Shown piece after piece: positions 36,605-45,621 of a DNA stretch of 64,000 nt. Made by a program: the position numbers and the translations under genes. Where the stretch lies: the NCBI GenBank assembly GCA_016182795.1, contig JACPFW010000018.1, positions 1 to 64,000 on the forward strand, given 5' to 3'. This DNA comes from Gemmatimonadota bacterium (GTDB lineage: Bacteria; Gemmatimonadota; Gemmatimonadetes; Gemmatimonadales; Gemmatimonadaceae). Below the pieces are notes generated by a model. The model searched no databases and had not been told where the DNA came from. It saw nothing but the letters and a program-made list of their open reading frames with translations. The first letter of the stretch is position 1, and the number at the start of each line of letters is the position of its first letter.

Positions 36605-39353
36605 GAACGCGTACTGAATGCGCGTCATCACCATTGTCGAGCAGGTTCTGCGCCATGACCGACAGCATCGCGCCGCCCAGGAAGTTCGGGCGGAAGTTCG
36701 CCGACGCGTCGTACAGGTTGTATGCGTGCACCGGGCCGACGTACACGCCCGAGTTGCCCGGGAAGGCAGCCGCGTGACGGAAGCGCGCCTCGACGCCGAA
36801 GCCGCTCGTCTCGTCCTTGTAGCGGATCGCCACCGTGCTCTTCTTCCGCGGCGCGTTGAGCGCGATATCCGACACGCCGCCCACCTGCGCGCGCGAGAAG
36901 AAGTCCTTGCTCACCCAGCTGTAGGTGCCGTACACCGACAACCGCTCGGCAACCATGTAGTTGCCGCTGAGGTCAACGCCGCTGACCCGCACGCGGCCGA
37001 AGTTGCGGTACGCGAGCACGATGTCCGTGCTCCCCGAGAGCGGGTTGTCCGGGTTCACGACGCCGAGCGGAACGCCCGTCGTCGCCGAGCCGGAGACGCC
37101 GCCGAGTCCACCGGCGATGGTCGGGGCCAGCTGCGTGGCCAGCGCCGTCGCGGTCGGGCCAGCCGCCGGTCCGAGCGCCGGCGTGAGCGCCGCCGTCAGG
37201 GCCGGAATGAGTCGCGGGCCAACGAAGCCCGCCAGCGAGGCGGCATCGAGGAAGACGTTCGGCGTCTCGACGATCAGCGGGCCGACAAAATCGGTGCGCT
37301 CCGAGTACCACCAGTCCACTGTGCCGTAGAACTTCTTGCCAAGCTGCCCCTTCCAGCCGGCTTCCCAGCTGGTCGTGAGCGTCGGGCGAATCTGATCGAT
37401 GTCGCGCACGTCGCCGGCGCCCACATCCGTAAACCGCGCCGTGGTCGGGTTGAGCACGCGCAGCTTCGTGCTCACCTGCGCCGACGTGGGCTGCATGCCG
37501 GCGAGCGTCGTCATGACGACGTTCGACAGCGCCCCGGCCGTCGCCGCGCCGAAGCTTGGCGTCAGCGCCGCCTTCACCGCATTGCCCATGCCACCCGCGC
37601 TCGCGGCGGCCACCGCCGCCGGGAAGAAGAGCGCCGCATTGGCGGGCACAAACGCGCCCTTGCCCGCCGGATTGAACGGGGACTTCATGCACAGGTTGCC
37701 GAGGCCGCCCGCGCAGTCCCGACGGAAGTGGAAGCCGTCGGACGGCGTGCCAAGCGCCCGCACCGTGTACAGCGCGTTGGACGAGTTGGTGCCGCCAATG
37801 TATCCGGCCGCCAAGTCGAGGAACTGGTTGTTCGTCGACGGGTTGGAGAAGCCCTTGTTGTACGAGACGCGGAAGCTCTGCAGGTCGTTCGGGTTGTACA
37901 CGAGCGCCGCGCGCGGCGACCAGCTCCCTTCGCTCAGACGGCTGTGCTTGTCGTAGCGGATGGCGCCCACCGCCTGCCAGTACTTGTTCAGGTGCGTGAT
38001 CGAGTGCACGTACCCGCCGACTTCGGTGAAGTTGTCGTCGTTCTCGTTGCGGCCGTTGATCGTGCCGCCGGTCACCGGGTTCGTCAGCAGATAGTCGGCG
38101 CCGTACACGAATGTCTGCTTGCCGTCCGGACCGAACGACATGCTGTGCTGCACCTGCCCGACCGTCTGGCTCGACTTGTCAACGATCGGCGCGCCGGTGC
38201 GGAGCAGGAACGTGTCGCCGGCGTTGCTCTCGTTGCGGAAAACCTGCGCGAACAGCCGGCCGCGCTTGGCGCGCAGCTGGTACGCGCGGAACTGCCAATC
38301 CTTCACCTGGGCGGCACCAAGGCCCGTCGGCTCCACGGCGCTGCCAATCAGCGACTGGCCGACGTTCGCGACGACTTCGGTGCGCTTGTCCGGGCGCCAG
38401 TCGGCGCGGAGGTCCAGTGCCGTACGCTCAATGTCAAACACGCGCTGATGGCCGGCCTTGAGCTCTACGCTATCCACGCTCGTAAAATCCGTGGCGGTCA
38501 GGCGCTCGGCCGACACCTTGTAGCCAAACTTCTCGCCGACCGTGTTGGCGTAGCGCGCCGAGATGCGGCGCAGGCTCTGCTCGCCGACATCGGCCGTGAT
38601 CGTGCCGCCCTTCGACGTGAACGGCGACTTCGTGATGACGTGCATCACGCCCTGCGTCGCGTTCGGGCCGTAGAGTGCCGCAGCCGGGCCAAGGACGACT
38701 TCGATACGCTCGATGTCCTCGTTGGCGGTCGGCGCCATGTACGAGATGTTGACGCGCAGCGACGGGACAAAGTTGAATCGGTTGTCCGTGAGCGTCAGCA
38801 GCGAGCCGGAAAAGATGTTGTTGAAGCCGCGGGCGACCACGTTGGTCTGCACCACGCCGCCGGCGGTGATGTCGATACCCGGCACGTCGCGGAGCTGGTC
38901 CGTCGGGGTCGCCGTCACGGTCTCGTTGATCTTTTCCTGGCTCAGCACGCTGATGGCGGCCGGCGCCTTGTTGATCTTCTCCTCTTCCGCGATGCCGGTG
39001 ATCGCCACGGTGTTCAGCTGCGTGGGCATTTCGGAGAGCTTGAAGTCAGCGGTTGCGGTCGCGCCGCTCACCGCCACGCCGTCCTTGCGCGCCGGCTTGA
39101 AGCCGATGCGCGTGACGCGGACGGCGTACGACCCGTTCCGAAGATTGGCGATGACATAACGCCCGTCCTCTCCGGTGGTCGCGACGCCCAGCGTGCGGAG
39201 CCCATCAATGGCCTGCACGGTGGCCGACGCCACCGCTCCGCCCGCCTCGTCGGTCACCTTGCCGACTATGCGTCCCTGCTGCGCCGCCGCGGATCCTGCC
39301 ACGGCAACGAAACCGATTGCCGCCAGCAACCTGCCGACGAATCGAACAACCAT
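36602..39353 (-). CDS. TonB-dependent outer-membrane receptor, frameshifted at C-terminus
   Basis: A receptor of about 915 residues: signal peptide (FVGRLLAAIGFVAVAGSAAA), a CarboxypepD_reg-like domain (about 27-105), the plug with DQLRDVPGIDITAGGV and RIEVVLGPAAALYGPNA, then the barrel. ATG at 39353 has GAGGTG six bases upstream. After QNLLDN (about 36636) the frame shifts. A different frame gives MVMTRIQYAF and TAA at 36602, the expected terminal strand ending in Phe, while about a dozen residues normally present between these blocks are missing. Two Ala-rich stretches in the barrel are unusual. Siderophore, vitamin or glycan uptake cannot be decided. The open 1259-residue frame that fuses it to GDPD is not a natural fusion. 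Confidence 0.85.
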
Positions 39354-39400
39354 AGTGACACCTCGTGGGGTGAGTGTTGCAACGAACCCAACTCTCCCAG

Positions 39401-39414
39401 CGCCGCCAGCGGCG
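39401..39414 (-). promoter_or_regulatory. Leader hairpin before the TonB receptor
   Basis: CGCCGC and GCGGCG pair perfectly around two bases, about 50 bases before the receptor's ATG. It may stabilise the leader mRNA. No riboswitch family is recognised in the 220-base spacer (39354-39573), and no other gene was found there. Confidence 0.3.
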
Positions 39415-39433
39415 AAGGGAAAGCTGTACATCC

Positions 39434-39464
39434 AAGTCCGCTAAAACTTTGGCATGAAGTCCGC
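39434..39464. promoter_or_regulatory. Direct repeat AAGTCCGC upstream of the TonB receptor
   Basis: AAGTCCGC occurs at 39434-39441 and again at 39457-39464, 23 bases apart (about two helical turns), in the spacer before the receptor gene. TTGACC on the minus strand lies next to it. Together they suggest a regulated promoter, but the -10 is weak. Confidence 0.3.
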
Positions 39465-39573
39465 AAAGGTCAATGAGCGGGGCACGGGTTTCTCTCAGAG
39501 GACAATCGATCCTCCCCCCTCCGCTGACTCGCGACGCTCATGGACGACTGGCCAGAGCGAAGATCACACGAAC

Positions 39574-40134
39574 TCAGTTGGGTCCGCTTTGGACTGTAGT
39601 GGAATCCCTGAGCACGCGCCGCACGGAGTTGAGTCGCAGCGAGGAGCCGCGGGTTGGGACCTTCGTCTCCACCACGCGGTGCTGGCTCGTGCTCGCGTGG
39701 ATCATCTTGCCGTCGCCGACGTAGATCCCGACGTGCGAGATGCGCGTGCTGCGTCCGCGGCCGAACATGAGCAGGTCGCCGGGCCGCAGCGTGGTGGAGT
39801 CGGGATTCACCGCCTCACCCTCGCGCGCGATGCGCGCCGCGTTGTGCGGCAGGTCGACGCCCACCGACTTGAGCACGTACTTCACCAGGCCGCTGCAGTC
39901 GAACCCGCGCTCGGGCGACGCCGCGGCGTAGCGGTACCGCTTGCCCAGCTGCGCCCGCGCCCGCTGGACGACCGAGTCGGCCGACATCACCCCGCGCTTC
40001 GAAAACGGTCCGTCCGGATTCGACCCGCGCGCGATCAGGTCGGCGAGCGGGCCAACGCTGCCCTGCGCCCACGCCGGCTGGGCGGCGGCGGTCGCAAACA
40101 CGAGCGCGAAGAGAAGTCGGGTAAGGCGCAGCAT
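39574..40134 (-). CDS. Secreted NlpC/P60 cell-wall peptidase
   Basis: A 186-residue cysteine peptidase with a signal peptide (LLFALVFATAAAQPAWA). The NlpC/P60 domain (about 55-175) has catalytic Cys80 in GFDCSGLVKYV and His134 in RISHVGIYVGDG, followed by the polar residue region MIHASTSQ. Such enzymes cut the gamma-D-glutamyl-diaminopimelate or nearby bonds in peptidoglycan stem peptides. The ATG at 40134 opens the signal peptide. It lies 60 bases after queD on the same strand; a functional link with the queuosine genes is not evident. Confidence 0.9.
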   Translation of the reverse strand: MLRLTRLLFALVFATAAAQPAWAQGSVGPLADLIARGSNPDGPFSKRGVMSADSVVQRARAQLGKRYRYAAASPERGFDCSGLVKYVLKSVGVDLPHNAARIAREGEAVNPDSTTLRPGDLLMFGRGRSTRISHVGIYVGDGKMIHASTSQHRVVETKVPTRGSSLRLNSVRRVLRDSTTVQSGPN

Positions 40135-40194
40135 GGGAAGCTTGAAAGCTAGCCTGCCCCGCGGGGACGCGGAACCGGCCGTCCCCGCCAAATA

Positions 40195-40548
40195 TCAGCC
40201 GCGGTAGATCACCCCGGACGCTCCGGTCTCTGTGATCTCCACCGCGCTCAGGCCGGGCAAGGCGGCGCGCACGCGATCCCATATCCAGACGGCGAGATGT
40301 TCGCTCGTCGGGTTGTCGAGTCCCGGGACGTCGTTCAAGAACCGATGGTCCAGGGCGTCGTGCACCGGCGCGAACGCGCGCTGCACGTCGGCGAAGTCGA
40401 CCACAAAACCGGTGTTCGCGTCAACCGGTCCCGTCACCGTCAACCGCACGCAAAACGTGTGGCCGTGCACCCGTGCGCACGGATGATCGGCCGCGACGCC
40501 GGTGAGCCGCCGACCGGCGGCGATGGAGAACTCGCAGTACGCATCCAT
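40195..40548 (-). CDS. queD: 6-carboxy-tetrahydropterin synthase (QueD-like), variant zinc site
   Basis: A 117-residue protein aligning over its full length with E. coli QueD as I recall it: catalytic Cys in DHPCARVHGHTF, the two-His HGH zinc motif, LDHRFLNDVPGLDNPTSE and the final ETGASGVIYRG. QueD makes 6-carboxy-tetrahydropterin from dihydroneopterin triphosphate for queuosine. The first zinc ligand, His in AAHRL of E. coli, is Arg here (AAGRRL). This may be a subfamily trait or a change in metal binding. It follows queE by 50 bases; queE, queD and a damaged queC form one leftward set. Confidence 0.85.
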   Translation of the reverse strand: MDAYCEFSIAAGRRLTGVAADHPCARVHGHTFCVRLTVTGPVDANTGFVVDFADVQRAFAPVHDALDHRFLNDVPGLDNPTSEHLAVWIWDRVRAALPGLSAVEITETGASGVIYRG

Positions 40549-40558
40549 AATCCGAGTG

Positions 40559-40597
40559 CCGGGGAAGGGGCAGGGTGTGGTGCAGGGGAAGGGGATG
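40559..40597. repeat. Family C purine-rich repeat between queD and queE
   Basis: GGGGAAGGGGCAGGGTGTGG followed by TGCAGGGGAAGGGG fills the 50-base spacer. The core GTGTGGTGCAGGGG is identical to the one inside the lactate permease gene (32401-32460, minus strand), so the two loci share a dispersed element. Confidence 0.55.
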
Positions 40598-40598
40598 G

Positions 40599-41237
40599 TC
40601 AGCGAAGGCCGAGGAGCTTGTGCGTTTGCAGGCTCAAGCGCCATCGCGGGTGGGCCAGGCAATACGCGACCGCGGCGGCGGTGTTGGCCTCTCGATGCGG
40701 GCCGTCCATGGGCTGCAACAGGAGATGCTGAAAGCCGAGGTGTGAAAACTGCTCCGGCTCGGCGCCGGCCTGAGGATATACGAGCTTCAGTTCATCGCCC
40801 GCCCGCAGCTCGAGCGGAGCGCCCGCCTTTGGGCTCACGCAGATCCAGTCGAGCCCGCGCGGCGCCGCCATCGTGCCGTTCGACTCCACCGCCACGGTGA
40901 AGCCGCGCGCGTGCAGCGCGTCGACCGCGGCGTCGTCGAGCTGCAGCAATGGTTCACCACCCGTGCACACGACGTAGCGCGTTTCGGCCGTCTCGTGTGC
41001 CGTTGGCCACGCGGCCTCGACCGCGGCCGCGAGCTCCTGTGCCGTCCGGAACCGGCCGCCGTCGGCGCCGACGCCAAAGAAGTCGGTGTCGCAGAACGTG
41101 CAGACGGCGTTCGCCCGGTCTTCCTCGCGGCCGGACCACAGATTGCAGCCGGCAAAGCGGCAGAACACCGCCGGCCGGCCGGCGTGCATTCCTTCGCCCT
41201 GAAGCGTGAAGAAGATCTCTTTAACGGTATATGGCAT
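40599..41237 (-). CDS. queE: 7-carboxy-7-deazaguanine synthase (radical SAM)
   Basis: A 212-residue radical-SAM enzyme that converts 6-carboxy-tetrahydropterin to 7-carboxy-7-deazaguanine. The iron-sulfur motif is the CX14CX2C form known for QueE, at Cys31, Cys46 and Cys49 (CNLW ... CTFCDTDFFG). Also visible are the TLQGEGMHAGRP opening that binds substrate, CTGGEPLLQ and VAVESNGT. Length matches the family. It lies between queC (53 bases upstream) and queD. Confidence 0.93.
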   Translation of the reverse strand: MPYTVKEIFFTLQGEGMHAGRPAVFCRFAGCNLWSGREEDRANAVCTFCDTDFFGVGADGGRFRTAQELAAAVEAAWPTAHETAETRYVVCTGGEPLLQLDDAAVDALHARGFTVAVESNGTMAAPRGLDWICVSPKAGAPLELRAGDELKLVYPQAGAEPEQFSHLGFQHLLLQPMDGPHREANTAAAVAYCLAHPRWRLSLQTHKLLGLR

Positions 41238-41289
41238 TCAAGGACGCATGCGGGATTCGGGATTGACGACGGGGCCGGCGAACGATCGA

Positions 41290-41996
41290 CTAGCGGTAGC
41301 GCACGGGATCATGCATCCCGGCCTGCTCAAAACCGCGCAGCCTAAGCTGACAGGCATCGCAATGACCGCAGGCGGCGCCATCGGACGATGGATCATAGCA
41401 GCTGGTGGTCATCGCGTAGTCCACATCGAGCGTGCGACCCAGCGTGATGATCTCAGCTTTCGTCAGGTGCATCAGCGGCGTGTGCACCGTGAGACGCGTC
41501 CCCCGGCGCGCGTGGCGAGGTTGGCCATCTGCTCGAACGCCGTGATGAACTCGGGGCGGCAGTCGGGATATCCGCTGTAGTCGAGCGCGTTGACGCCGAT
41601 GAACACGTCGCGCGCGCCCAGCACTTCGGCCCACGCCATCGCGAACGACAGAAAGATGGTGTTGCGGGCGGGGACATACGTCACCGGAATCCCCTTGGCC
41701 ATCGCGTGCGCGTCGCGATCCTTGGGGACGGCGATGTCCGACGTCAGCGCCGAGCCGCCGAACTGACGGAGGTCGATGTCACAGACGGCATGCTTGGCCA
41801 CGTGCCAGTGCGCGGCCAGCGCGCGGGCGCGCTCGAGCTCGTGCTCGTGGCGCTGTCCGTACCGGAACGAGAGGGCGTGCACGGCATAGCCGGCGCGCAT
41901 CGCCCACGCGAGCACTGTCGCGGAGTCAAGCCCGCCGCTCAGCAGCAGCACGGCTGGCGTGCCGGGCGGCACGGTGGAAATCGCCGGGGAGGTCAC
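41290..41996 (-). pseudogene. queC: 7-cyano-7-deazaguanine synthase (QueC), frameshifted
   Basis: The first part (41996 to about 41505) has the PP-loop ATP motif SGGLDS at 20-25, [14 protein letters not shown] and [11 protein letters not shown]. The second part (to 41290) continues in another frame with [17 protein letters not shown] and the zinc site [10 protein letters not shown]. The switch is at a run of five C (+ strand 41500-41504); one extra base there would restore a single frame reading AGGTRLTVH. Both halves are conserved, so this is a recent mutation or a sequencing error. GTG at 41996 overlaps the aguA stop codon. If real, preQ0 synthesis would depend on another copy. Confidence 0.85.
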
Positions 41997-43024
41997 GCCG
42001 GCTGCTGTTGCGTGAGACAGTGCAGCGTGCCCAGCCCCCACACGAGATCCACCGCGTGCACGCCGACGACGCGCCGATCAGGCATCAGCTCGGCCAATTG
42101 GTTCAACGCGACGCGATCATTGGGATCGTTGAACGTCGGCACCAGCACGGTGCCGTTGGCGATGTAGAAGTTGGCGTAGCTGGCCGGCAGTCGCTGGCCG
42201 TCCATCATGACCGCGCGCGGATACGGCAACGTCACCACGCGCAGCGGCTCGCCGCGCGCGTCGCGGGCCGTCTGCAGGCGCTGCAGGTTGTCGACCGACC
42301 GCGCGTGGTTCTCATCGGCGGGATCCTCCTCGTGCGCAAGCACCACCACACCGGGGGCAACCCACCGCGCGATGTCGTCCACGTGGCCGTGGGTGTCGTC
42401 GCCAACGCATCCTTCGCCGAGCCAGATGGTCTTGGTGCAGCCGAGTTCGCTGGCGAAGAGTTGTTCGTAGTCCTCGCGGCCGAACCCGGGGTTGCGGATC
42501 TGGATATCGGAGAGCAGCCACTCTTCGGTGACCATGATCGTGCCGCGGCCGTCGGTCTCGATGCCGCCGCCCTCGAGCACCACCGGGCCGCTGCCGTCGG
42601 GGCGCATGGGCACGTGCCGCGGTCGGCCGGTGACCGCCGCGACGAACGCGCCGATGCTCGCATCGAACGCATAGTTGTCGTACTTCGCCCAGGCGTTGAA
42701 GCCCCAGTCGCACCAGACGAGCGCCCCATCCGGCCCGCGCACGCCGGTCGGCGCGCTGTCGCGCAGCCAGACGCGGTCGCAGGGCTTTACGTGCAGGCGC
42801 ACGGCCCCCGTGATGTGGTGCGCGGCCAGACACGCCTCGGCGTCTTCGCGCACGGTCTCATCGTGGCACAGGATCTCGACCTGCTCCGACTGCGCGAGGA
42901 GGCGGGCGATTTCGGCGTAGACCCACGGAATCGGCTCGAACTTGCCCGGCCAGTCGGGCTCGTAGTGCGGCCAGGCGATCCACGTGGCCGCGTGCGGCTC
43001 CCACTCAGCGGGAAAGCGGTTCAT
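41993..43024 (-). CDS. aguA: Agmatine deiminase family protein
   Basis: A 343-residue guanidino-modifying enzyme. Active-site features: [14 protein letters not shown] at the start, [33 protein letters not shown] with the catalytic His, and nucleophilic Cys336 in [13 protein letters not shown]. AguA converts agmatine to N-carbamoylputrescine. The upstream gene, three bases away, is the amidase for the next step, so putrescine synthesis is well supported; arginine decarboxylase is not in the window. Peptidyl-arginine deiminase of Porphyromonas type belongs to the same family but is secreted, and no signal is seen here. Confidence 0.92.
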   Translation of the reverse strand: MNRFPAEWEPHAATWIAWPHYEPDWPGKFEPIPWVYAEIARLLAQSEQVEILCHDETVREDAEACLAAHHITGAVRLHVKPCDRVWLRDSAPTGVRGPDGALVWCDWGFNAWAKYDNYAFDASIGAFVAAVTGRPRHVPMRPDGSGPVVLEGGGIETDGRGTIMVTEEWLLSDIQIRNPGFGREDYEQLFASELGCTKTIWLGEGCVGDDTHGHVDDIARWVAPGVVVLAHEEDPADENHARSVDNLQRLQTARDARGEPLRVVTLPYPRAVMMDGQRLPASYANFYIANGTVLVPTFNDPNDRVALNQLAELMPDRRVVGVHAVDLVWGLGTLHCLTQQQPA

Positions 43025-43027
43025 GGC

Positions 43028-43972
43028 TCAGCGCTCGCGCGGGCCGATCCAACGGTTCAGTATCGGACCGTAGGCGTCGATGCGGCGATCGCGCAGGAAC
43101 GGCCAGTTGCGGCGCGTCTCCTCGATCCGCCGCGGGTCGCACGTCGCCAGCAGAATCGTCTCGTCGGCGCCCGCCTCGGCGATGGGGCGGCCGAACGGGT
43201 CGTAAACAAACGACTGGCCGAAAAACTCCAGGCCGTCAGTCCCCGCTTCCGCCTCGAAACCGGTGCGGTTGACGGCGGCGACGAAGACGCCGTTGGCGAT
43301 GGCGTGGGCGCGCTGGGCGGTGCGCCAGGCGGCGACCTGCGCCTCCCCCCACTCGGCCTTCTCCGCCGGATGCCACCCGATCGCCGTGGGATAGAGCAGT
43401 ATGTCGGCGCCGAGCAGGGCCGTGATCCGCGCCGCTTCTGGATACCACTGGTCCCAGCAGATGAGCACGCCGAGCGTGGCGTACCGCGTCTTCCAGACCA
43501 TGAAGCCGCCTGCCTCGCCGGCCGGGCCGCGTGAGCCGCTCGGCTGCACGGGGTCATGCGACTCGCCGGGCGCGAAGTAATACTTCTCCTCGAAGAGCGG
43601 ATCGTGCGGAATGTGCATCTTGCGGTAGACACCCTGCACCGTGCCGTCAGCGTCGATGACCACCGCCGAGTTCCGATATACGCCAGCGGCCTGACGCTCG
43701 TACATCGGCACCACGAGCACCACGTCGAGTTCGGCGGCGAGCGCGCTCAGGCGCTCGACGGTCGGGCCGGGGATCGGCTCGGCGAGATCGAAGCGCTCCG
43801 GGTCAAGCGTCTTGCAGAAATAGGGAGCGTCGAACAGCTCCTTCAGGCAGATCACCTGCGCGCCGCGCGCGTGGGCGTCGCGAATGCGGGCGACGGTGCG
43901 CTCCAGCGTCTCGGCCTTGGTGGCCGACACGCCGTCCTGGATGAGGGCGATGGTGAATGGGGCGACTGGCAT
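43028..43972 (-). CDS. aguB: N-carbamoylputrescine amidase (carbon-nitrogen hydrolase)
   Basis: A 314-residue nitrilase-superfamily enzyme with the triad Glu45 (LKELFD), Lys118 (YRKMHIPHD) and Cys172 (GVLICWDQWYPEAAR). It releases putrescine from N-carbamoylputrescine; SCGRPF-type neighbours such as EKYYFAPGE are typical of AguB. Start ATG at 43972 (MPVAPFTIALIQ) matches family N-termini; the frame extends seven codons upstream to 43993. First gene of the leftward set aguB-aguA-queC-queE-queD. The spacer upstream contains the terminator of the glycerate kinase gene. Confidence 0.93.
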   Translation of the reverse strand: MPVAPFTIALIQDGVSATKAETLERTVARIRDAHARGAQVICLKELFDAPYFCKTLDPERFDLAEPIPGPTVERLSALAAELDVVLVVPMYERQAAGVYRNSAVVIDADGTVQGVYRKMHIPHDPLFEEKYYFAPGESHDPVQPSGSRGPAGEAGGFMVWKTRYATLGVLICWDQWYPEAARITALLGADILLYPTAIGWHPAEKAEWGEAQVAAWRTAQRAHAIANGVFVAAVNRTGFEAEAGTDGLEFFGQSFVYDPFGRPIAEAGADETILLATCDPRRIEETRRNWPFLRDRRIDAYGPILNRWIGPRER

Positions 43973-44025
43973 ACGGCGCAATTTCACCCGCATCGAGAGC
44001 GCGCGCCACCGGCGCGCGGAAAAGA

Positions 44026-44059
44026 GCGCGGCGCGGAACGCATGCGTCCCGCGCCGCGC
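44026..44059 (-). terminator. Intrinsic terminator of the glycerate kinase gene
   Basis: A 16-base-pair stem with one mismatch closes on a very small loop (44026-44041 with 44044-44059). On the minus strand it is followed by CTCTTTTCC. It lies 16 bases beyond the glycerate 2-kinase stop codon. A second small stem (GCGCGCC/GGCGCGC, 44001-44017) follows. Confidence 0.75.
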
Positions 44060-44074
44060 CCCGACTCCGCTCCG

Positions 44075-45415
44075 CTACATGCGTACCGCGATCACGATGT
44101 CGCCGACGTTCGTGCCGGTCATCCCCGTCTTGAGCAGGGCGCCGGCCAGATGCAGCGCCTCGTAGCTGTCGTGCTTGGCAAGCGCGCGAGACGGATCGAT
44201 GCCGGACTCCATGATGCGCGCCGCCGTGCCGCCATCCACTATGGCGCCCGCGGCATCGGTTGGGCCGTCCCGGCCGTCGGTGCCCGCGGCGAGCAGCGTG
44301 ATGCCGCTCGCTCCGCTGCCGGCCTGCGACAGGCAGACCGCCGCGGCGAGCATCATCTCTTGGCAGCGCCCGCCGGCCGACGGTTCGGTGCTCAGCGTCA
44401 CCGTGGTTTCGCCGCCCCAGAGCGCGACGCCGCCGCGCGGCAGGGCCATGGCGGCCGCCGCGATGCGCGCCCCAGCGCTCGACGCTTCGCCGTACAGCGG
44501 CTCGCTGACGATGACGACGGGGTCGAAACCGAGCACGCGGGCCCGCAGCGCGCCGGCATCGAGCGCACCGCCGTTACCCTGAACCGCCGGGACGCCCGCG
44601 AACAGGAAGGCCGGCGAGTTCGACTGAGGTGACTCCAGCCGGTCCCCGCGCATGACGTCGTCGAGATAGTGTAGGAGTGGAGGCGGTACCTGGTCGGCGA
44701 GCCCCGTTTCGTCGAGGAGCAGGCGCACGTCCACGGCGGTGGAGGGATCCGGCACGCACGGCCCGGACGCGATCTGAGCCAGATTGTCGCCGATCACGTC
44801 AGAGAGCACGATCAGCTCGATTCGCGCCGGCGCCAACTGGGCCGCCAACCGCCCGGCGCCCCACCGCAGGAACCGCTTCCGAATGGCGTTGACGCGACCG
44901 ATGTCGAGCCCTGAGCGCAGCAGCACGTCGCAGAGGGTGATCAGGTCGGCCTGCTGGATGCCGTCGACCGGAGCCGCCACCAGACTCGACGCCCCGCCCG
45001 ACAGCAGCACGAATACGCGCTCGCCCGCGGGCACGCGCTCGCAGAGCGCGCCGAGCGCGTCGGCGGCGGCAAAGGAGGCGGCGCCAGGAATCGGATGATC
45101 GCCGACAATCGCGGTTATCGCCGGGTGCGGCGTGTCCGACACGCTGGGCCCGATAATGAGACCGCCGGCGATCGGGGCGTTCCGTTCCTTCATCTCGTGC
45201 ACGGCGGCGCGCGCCATCGTCAGCGCCGCCTTGCCGAGCGCGATGATCCAGCTCGGCCGGACGTCGGCTCGATCGGATGGGAGCCGCAACCGCACCGCGC
45301 GCGCCGTAAAGGCGGTCGGGTCGGCGGCGATCAACGACGCCGCGAAGAGGTCGCGCACGGTGACGCTGCCCGTGCGGGCTGAGGGGATCGACGTGCGCGC
45401 CATGGCAATCTGCAT
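44075..45415 (-). CDS. Glycerate 2-kinase (MOFRL/DUF4147 family)
   Basis: A 446-residue kinase of the GckA/TtuD type that phosphorylates D-glycerate to 2-phosphoglycerate. Visible blocks: IALGKAALTMARAA, GGLIIGPSVSD, VLLSGGASSLVAAP, IRKRFLRWGAGRLA, VLSDVIGDNLAQIASGP and the C-terminal MOFRL part LAAGTDGRDGPTDAAGA. ATG at 45415 is preceded by a purine-rich AGGGAAGGGG. An internal ATG at 45403 is possible. It appears monocistronic, bounded by an intrinsic terminator. The role would be glyoxylate or serine-derived glycerate use. Confidence 0.9.
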   Translation of the reverse strand: MQIAMARTSIPSARTGSVTVRDLFAASLIAADPTAFTARAVRLRLPSDRADVRPSWIIALGKAALTMARAAVHEMKERNAPIAGGLIIGPSVSDTPHPAITAIVGDHPIPGAASFAAADALGALCERVPAGERVFVLLSGGASSLVAAPVDGIQQADLITLCDVLLRSGLDIGRVNAIRKRFLRWGAGRLAAQLAPARIELIVLSDVIGDNLAQIASGPCVPDPSTAVDVRLLLDETGLADQVPPPLLHYLDDVMRGDRLESPQSNSPAFLFAGVPAVQGNGGALDAGALRARVLGFDPVVIVSEPLYGEASSAGARIAAAAMALPRGGVALWGGETTVTLSTEPSAGGRCQEMMLAAAVCLSQAGSGASGITLLAAGTDGRDGPTDAAGAIVDGGTAARIMESGIDPSRALAKHDSYEALHLAGALLKTGMTGTNVGDIVIAVRM

Positions 45416-45539
45416 ACCCCTTCCCTGATGTCGCGGATCACTACACGCTCCCGACGCGTGGCCCTCTGCCGGCGGTGCGCTGGAGACGCGTACCATCGCA
45501 GGCGATCGTCAGAATGCCGTCACTCGCCGACGCAAAGCG

Positions 45540-45573
45540 GGGGGCGGGAGGCGCAAACGCGCCCTCCGCCCCC
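45540..45573 (-). terminator. Probable terminator hairpin after the peroxiredoxin gene
   Basis: GGCGC and GCGCC pair around AAAC at the centre, extended outward with single-base bulges by G-rich and C-rich arms. It lies about 50 bases beyond the peroxiredoxin stop codon. The minus-strand tail is only CTTTGCG, so termination strength is uncertain. No gene was found in 45416-45621. Confidence 0.45.
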
Positions 45574-45621
45574 GCTGACGTTGTCCTGACGGCCCGCCGG
45601 CCCCGCCGGCACGGACCTGCG

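Noticed and set aside
35652-39431. A single 1259-residue TonB receptor-phosphodiesterase fusion
   Set aside because: The junction runs through repeat DNA. A normal receptor terminus with a stop codon is present in another frame, and the phosphodiesterase has its own start at 36458.
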